From NCBI GenBank assembly GCA_964429355.1, contig CAYSCH010000393.1, forward strand, positions 1 through 8,715: a DNA stretch of 8,715 bases, given 5' to 3'. The position numbers were made by a program, and so were the translations under genes. Positions 5,039 to 8,715 of the stretch are shown here, piece by piece. The DNA comes from JAAYAY01 sp964429355 (lineage in GTDB: Bacteria > Planctomycetota > Planctomycetia > Pirellulales > Thermoguttaceae). The notes under the pieces were generated by a model that did no database searches, had not been told where the DNA came from, and saw only the letters and a list, made by a program, of their open reading frames with translations. The first letter of the stretch is position 1. Each line of letters opens with the position of its first letter.

Positions 5039-6445
5039 TTAATCCACGTCGGGGCTGTCTGTCTCCTCGTCGATCAGGCCAAGCTGCAGCAGGCGGCGAT
5101 AGAGTCGCGGACGATTCAAGCCGAGCATCGCCGCCGCCTTCGTTTTGTTGCCTTTGGCCTGGGCCATGGCTCGTTCGATCAGCTCGCGTTCGATCTTTGC
5201 CAGGTACTCATCGATCTGGATCGATCGTTCTTTTCGTCGAGGTCTGGCGGCCGCATCCAGGGCCAGACGTATCTTCTCCGGAATGTCGTTCAGCCGGATC
5301 TCGGGCCCCTCGGCGCGACCATGGGCTTCGGCGATCGCGGAGGCAAGTTCATCCACGTTGCCCGGCCAGCGGTAGGCCGTCAGCACGTCGAGAGTCTCCG
5401 ATGCCACGCCGCCAATCTGTTTCCCTCCCTCGGCATTGATTTCCTCGACAAACATCTGGGTCAGCAAGGGCAGGTCTTCGATGCGATCGGCAAGAGGGAC
5501 CAACTCGATCTCGAGCGTGCTGAGCCCGAGGGCCAACTTCTTGTCGTATTCCCTCGCCTTGGCCAACTCGACCAGCGAGCGAGCGGACGTTGCCATGATC
5601 CGCAAGGGAAAAGGACGTTCGAGAAAGATCCGGCCCAGTTCGACCTGGGCGTCAAGATTGATCGTATCAGCCCGGTTGAGTAGCAGCGTGTTGCGGCCGG
5701 CTCGCTCGCTGCCGGAGTCCTGAGCCGCCAGGGCGATGGCAGTGGAACGCACGAGGTCGCCGCCGAGAACGGCACAATCCAATGGCACGATCGTTCCCGC
5801 CTGACGGGCATCTATGCCGAAATGAATCGATCTGGCCAAACGCTCTTTTCCGCACCCACTTGGGCCGATGATCACCACGCTCGATCGCGTGCCCGCAGCC
5901 AATGCCGCCTGGGATCGAGCACGGCGGATCGCCGCGCTCGATCCCGCAAGTCGATCAAGGGAGTATTCCGTTGCCTGTCTCTGGTGGAATTGTCGTAGCA
6001 TCTCATGCAGCTTCTCGGACTCGCTCGCCGGTTCTGGGTCCAGCGGAGATGGAACCTGAGAATCGTCGGGGAGGTCCAGATCGTCGACAATCGCCACCAC
6101 GGCGATCAACTCGGCCGCGTCGCCCAGGGGCAAGAAGGCAGTTCGCCGGCGGCTCCATCGGCCCTGGTCGTCGCAGCGGGCGACCACGCTCACACAGCGT
6201 TTGCCGGAAAACGCCGCCGGAGGCGGGCACAGGGCGGCCGTCAGGCCATCGACTCCCGATGCCACCGACACACTATGGTAGACGCAGCGACGCCCTGGTA
6301 ACTCTTCGGCGACTGCCCCAAGCCAGCGCCGGAATGCGGCATTTCCGAAGACGAACCTCCGGTCTTCGTCCAGAAGGTAGAGGGGCTGCGATGCTCCATC
6401 AAGCAGTCGCCCCAACTGGGTACTCCGGTTTTTCGCCCGAGACAT
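5039..6445 (-). CDS. PAS / AAA+ (bEBP-like, degenerate) / Fis-HTH transcriptional regulator
   Basis: This 468-residue regulator has three parts. The N-terminal region is PAS-like (about 10-125; LLDGASQPLYLLDEDRRFVF). The central domain is related to sigma-54 activators (about 162-395). The C-terminal part is a Fis-type helix-turn-helix (GNKTKAAAMLGLNRPRLYRRL, 432-452). The central domain keeps Walker A (GPSGCGKE, 194-201), a sensor-I-like segment (LRIMATSARS, 281-290), LADRIEDLPLL (318-328) and WPGNVDEL (360-367). It lacks the GAFTGA sigma-54-contacting loop. At Walker B it reads TLLLNRAD (253-260), so the consensus Asp-Glu is Asn-Arg. The sensor-II Arg of WPGNVREL is Asp. It can probably bind DNA and perhaps nucleotide, but should not remodel sigma-54 polymerase. 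ATG 6445 is chosen; a TTG at 6454 would add three residues. It heads the probable operon with the pseudo-receiver and mrp genes. Targets are unknown. Confidence 0.85.
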   Translation of the reverse strand: MSRAKNRSTQLGRLLDGASQPLYLLDEDRRFVFGNAAFRRWLGAVAEELPGRRCVYHSVSVASGVDGLTAALCPPPAAFSGKRCVSVVARCDDQGRWSRRRTAFLPLGDAAELIAVVAIVDDLDLPDDSQVPSPLDPEPASESEKLHEMLRQFHQRQATEYSLDRLAGSSAAIRRARSQAALAAGTRSSVVIIGPSGCGKERLARSIHFGIDARQAGTIVPLDCAVLGGDLVRSTAIALAAQDSGSERAGRNTLLLNRADTINLDAQVELGRIFLERPFPLRIMATSARSLVELAKAREYDKKLALGLSTLEIELVPLADRIEDLPLLTQMFVEEINAEGGKQIGGVASETLDVLTAYRWPGNVDELASAIAEAHGRAEGPEIRLNDIPEKIRLALDAAARPRRKERSIQIDEYLAKIERELIERAMAQAKGNKTKAAAMLGLNRPRLYRRLLQLGLIDEETDSPDVD

Positions 6446-6453
6446 TGACGCCA

Positions 6454-6483
6454 ATTGTCAGGGTTCAGGGTTCAGTCTGTCAC
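6454..6483 (-). promoter_or_regulatory. Candidate promoter, near-leaderless, for the PAS/AAA+/Fis regulator
   Basis: On the minus strand GTGACA (6483-6478) matches the -35 consensus at five of six positions. GACAAT (6459-6454) matches the -10 at four of six, with an 18-base spacer. Initiation would fall only a few bases before ATG 6445, so the transcript would be leaderless or nearly so. That agrees with the absence of a Shine-Dalgarno site. Evidence is pattern-based only. Confidence 0.35.
6456..6482. repeat. Short tandem repeat flanked by TGTCA direct repeats
   Basis: CAGGGTT occurs twice in tandem followed by a partial third CAG (6459-6475). The whole is bracketed by TGTCA at 6456-6460 and again at 6478-6482. 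It lies exactly in the spacer of the candidate regulator promoter, so it could be an operator, a slippage-prone tract or chance. Confidence 0.5.
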
Positions 6484-6523
6484 GCCGCTCGGCGGCACAG
6501 GGAATCCCGGCACCCGCCCGGGA
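6484..6523 (-). terminator. Two G+C-rich hairpins in the nuoN-regulator spacer
   Basis: TCCCGG (6505-6510) pairs with CCGGGA (6518-6523) around 7 bases, and GCCGC (6484-6488) pairs with GCGGC (6492-6496) around 3 bases. They lie 80-120 bases after the nuoN stop in its reading direction. Neither is followed by a T-run, so they are at most weak or factor-dependent terminators of the nuo operon. They separate it from the regulator promoter. The rest of the 150-base spacer shows no gene. Confidence 0.35.
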
Positions 6524-6604
6524 ATCAAGCCACTGTCAGCCAGCCAAGCCGCCCAGATCAGTCAACAGCAGAGACTCACCGGAGCCTGCTACCGACATCC
6601 GGGC

Positions 6605-8158
6605 TCAGGGTGCCGTCAGAAGACTGGGCTCAGCGCGGCTATCGGGCACCTGGGCCAGTTTGACGGCAGCCTCTTCTCTCCGAGGGACGGCCGTATCAGC
6701 GCGGTCGTACCAGGGAGCGGGGTATATGCCAATCACCAGAACGAACAGAACACAAATTGCCGCGGCCGTCAACGGTGCTGTCTGCCGGGAACTGGCCGGG
6801 ATCCGGCCCAAGGGCATCCGGAAGAACATCACGCCCACGATCCGCAGATAGTAGGCCGCGGCAATTGCCGCGTTGACCACGCCCACGAATGCCAGGCCGG
6901 CCAGCCACATCCGAACTGCCGAGTCCGCACCTCCCACGCCGATCGCCCCGGCGAACAGGGCCAGCTTGCCCCAGAAACCGGCCAATGGTGGAACGCCCGC
7001 CAGGCTGAACATGAAAGCGGCGAGCATCCACGCGAGCATCCGCTGGCGTGGCTCCTCACTCCACCCCAGACCGGCAAGACCATCAACATGATCCAGGGGC
7101 TGATCCGGGGTTCCGAGGCAATTGAGGGCCGCAAAGGTTCCCAGAGTCGCCACAGAATAGAGCAGAAGATAGAACAGCAGCGCGGCCGTGCCGTCGAAGG
7201 CCCCGGTCGATCCCGATCCGGTAGCCAATGCAACGGTCAGTCCGATGAGCATGTAGCCCGCATGGGCAATGGAGGAGTAGGCGAGGAGTCGGCGAAGGTT
7301 GTCTTGCCAGAGAGCCAGCACGTTGCCGGTCGTCATGGTCAGCACGGCCAGGGCCAAGGCAATCCGCCATGAATGCGACGGGACCCCTTCCGCGGCAACG
7401 ACGATCAAGCGGATCAGGGCCAGGAAACCGGCCAGTTTCGGTGCCACCGAGAGAAGGGCCGCGTTGGAGTTCGTGGTGCCCTGGTAAACGTCGGGCGCAT
7501 AGAAATGGAACGGAACGGCGGCGATTTTGAAGCTGAGTCCGGCAAACAGGAAAATAACGGCCAGCCGTCCGGCAGCAACCAGCGGGCTGGCGCTGCCCAG
7601 TAGTCGGGCGTGAATCACGTGGACTGAAGTCGAGCCTGACGAACCGTAAAGGAAACACAGCCCGAACAGCAAGAATGCCGAGGCGAGAATGCTCAGGTAG
7701 AAGTACTTGGCAGCCGATTCACGACCTTCGATCGTGCGGCGATCTACGAACAGAAGAATATATGTGGGGATGGAGATCAGCTCGAGTCCAAGAAAGATCA
7801 GGATCAGTTCACCGGCTGCGCCGACGAGCATCATGCCCGCCACTACCAGCAACAACGACCCCACCAGTTCCGGGGCGTCGGGATCGGCACTCGGCTGCCA
7901 CGAGAGGAGAACAAGGATCGCTCCCAGGCCCAGCGCAACCCATCGTGTCCACAAGGCCAAGTTGTCGATCAGGAGGGGCTCCGCGGACGGAAGGGGAATT
8001 GTCGTCGCCAGGCAGACGCCGGCCAGGCCCAGTCCCACCACGCCAAACCACGACCAGGACGCGCGCGGCACGGCGAAAGCCCCGCCGAGGTAGACGACCA
8101 CGGCCGTCACGACGACGAGAATTTCGGGACCGAGTTGCCAGACCACCTCACTCGACAC
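6605..8158 (-). CDS. nuoN: NADH-quinone oxidoreductase subunit N (NuoN)
   Basis: NuoN is one of the three antiporter-like membrane subunits of respiratory complex I and forms a proton channel in the inner-membrane arm. The 517-residue product is almost entirely hydrophobic, with roughly fourteen predicted helices. It shows the family's key charged residues in membrane segments: E126 in FLGLELISIPTYIL, K211 in LSFKIAAVPFHFYAPDVYQG (207-226), K241 in APKLAGFLALIRL, and K398 in FWGKLALF. The motif IAHAGYMLIGL (297-306) is also typical. Length is slightly above the bacterial norm of about 485, mostly because of a charged hydrophilic C-terminal tail (about 485-517). The GTG start at 8158 is supported by AGGAG (8172-8168) 9 bases upstream. 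It overlaps the end of nuoM by 11 bases, so the two are translationally coupled. As in most bacteria it is the last nuo gene here. Confidence 0.96.
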   Translation of the reverse strand: MSSEVVWQLGPEILVVVTAVVVYLGGAFAVPRASWSWFGVVGLGLAGVCLATTIPLPSAEPLLIDNLALWTRWVALGLGAILVLLSWQPSADPDAPELVGSLLLVVAGMMLVGAAGELILIFLGLELISIPTYILLFVDRRTIEGRESAAKYFYLSILASAFLLFGLCFLYGSSGSTSVHVIHARLLGSASPLVAAGRLAVIFLFAGLSFKIAAVPFHFYAPDVYQGTTNSNAALLSVAPKLAGFLALIRLIVVAAEGVPSHSWRIALALAVLTMTTGNVLALWQDNLRRLLAYSSIAHAGYMLIGLTVALATGSGSTGAFDGTAALLFYLLLYSVATLGTFAALNCLGTPDQPLDHVDGLAGLGWSEEPRQRMLAWMLAAFMFSLAGVPPLAGFWGKLALFAGAIGVGGADSAVRMWLAGLAFVGVVNAAIAAAYYLRIVGVMFFRMPLGRIPASSRQTAPLTAAAICVLFVLVIGIYPAPWYDRADTAVPRREEAAVKLAQVPDSRAEPSLLTAP

Positions 8159-8715
8159 TTCTGTTTTCTCCTCTCATTGCGGGACCTGATCTCGGAATCA
8201 GTTCGTCCACAGAGGGTCGCGCCTCGTTGTCGGCCGTCCGCATCGCCCCGATCGTCAAGCGATCAAGGGTCGGCTCCATGCGTTCCAGGAAGTACGACGG
8301 CTGCAGGCCGATCCAGAAGATCAGCACCACCAGCGGGATAAGGGAAGCAACCTCGCGGGTGGAGAGATCTCGGATCGGCTCGCCATCCTTCCCCGGATGT
8401 TCGGGGACAGGCTCGCGAAGAGGTCCAAAGAACACCCGCTGATACAACCAGAGCATGTACCAAGCCCCCAAGACGACACCGAAGACCGCCAGAACGGAAA
8501 TCGCCCGATAGACAACCACAGGCCCGCTGACGGCCTGGGCCCAGGCCCTCTGAAACGCACCGATGAGGATGAGCAATTCCCCCGCAAAGCCGTTCATGCC
8601 GGGCAGCCCGATGCTGGAAAGAGCCATCAGCAGCATGAAGAACGAAAGGACCGGCAAACGCCTCGCAAGCCCGCCGTAGGCCTTGATCTCGCGGGTGTGG
8701 TACCGCTCATAGAGC
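8148..8715 (-). CDS. nuoM: NADH-quinone oxidoreductase subunit M (NuoM), C-terminal part
   Basis: This is the C-terminal 188 residues of NuoM, the antiporter-like proton-pumping subunit of complex I that neighbours NuoN in the membrane arm. The gene runs off the right edge of the window; the first complete codon is at 8714-8712. Family signatures seen are LYERYHTREI and YGGLARRLPVLSFF near the start of the fragment, LPGMNGFAGELLIL (about 37-50), and WYMLWLYQRVFFGP (about 85-98). A last hydrophobic helix (about 122-138, IPLVVLIFWIGLQPS) follows, then a hydrophilic tail of about 50 residues. The final codons overlap the nuoN start by 11 bases. The order nuoM-nuoN matches the standard nuo operon, so nuoL, nuoK and nuoJ would be expected to the right of the window. 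Confidence 0.95.
   Translation of the reverse strand, partial: LYERYHTREIKAYGGLARRLPVLSFFMLLMALSSIGLPGMNGFAGELLILIGAFQRAWAQAVSGPVVVYRAISVLAVFGVVLGAWYMLWLYQRVFFGPLREPVPEHPGKDGEPIRDLSTREVASLIPLVVLIFWIGLQPSYFLERMEPTLDRLTIGAMRTADNEARPSVDELIPRSGPAMRGENRSVE

Noticed and set aside
5902..6663. 253-codon plus-strand frame opposite the start of the PAS/AAA+/Fis regulator
   Set aside because: It is proline/arginine-rich with no motif, while the opposite strand encodes a coherent PAS and Walker A region.
6455..7372. 305-codon plus-strand frame opposite the end of nuoN
   Set aside because: It is glycine/glutamine/arginine-rich and lacks domains. The minus strand gives an unbroken NuoN with conserved lysines.

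Overview
The window looks like chromosomal DNA from a planctomycete, possibly a member of the Pirellulales. This is an inference. It rests on high G+C content, frequent GTG/TTG start codons, few strong Shine-Dalgarno sites, a free-standing lipid A gene (lpxB), a very short lysine/alanine-rich histone H1-like protein, and the style of the regulator genes. No rRNA, tRNA, CRISPR array, insertion sequence or phage gene was seen. No gap between genes exceeds about 235 bases.

The left third is read rightward (+). It holds the 3' end of an FtsX/MacB-type ABC transporter permease, then lpxB (lipid-A-disaccharide synthase), a small membrane-embedded site-2 (M50) zinc protease with its own plausible promoter, and a 47-residue gene too short for ordinary ORF calling. 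That last gene encodes a protein of 20 lysines and 14 alanines with no acidic residue, ending in four consecutive cysteines. A strong intrinsic terminator at 3214-3254 closes this block.

The right two thirds are read leftward (-). In transcription order they hold the 3' part of nuoM and a complete nuoN (proton-pumping membrane subunits of complex I, overlapping by 11 bases). After a 150-base spacer come three closely packed genes: a PAS / AAA+ / Fis-HTH regulator, a degenerate receiver-like protein, and mrp (P-loop Fe-S cluster carrier). The last two are translationally coupled or nearly so. The rightward and leftward blocks converge around 3255-3395.

The two most unusual items are the tetra-cysteine mini-histone and the regulatory pair next to mrp. 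The large regulator looks like a sigma-54 enhancer-binding protein, but it has lost the GAFTGA loop, the acidic Walker B residues and the sensor-II arginine. Its partner has a receiver-like fold without the phospho-accepting aspartate or the conserved lysine. Together they suggest an unconventional, probably phosphorylation-independent and sigma-54-independent regulatory module beside Fe-S assembly (mrp) and respiratory complex I genes. That functional link is inferred from position only.
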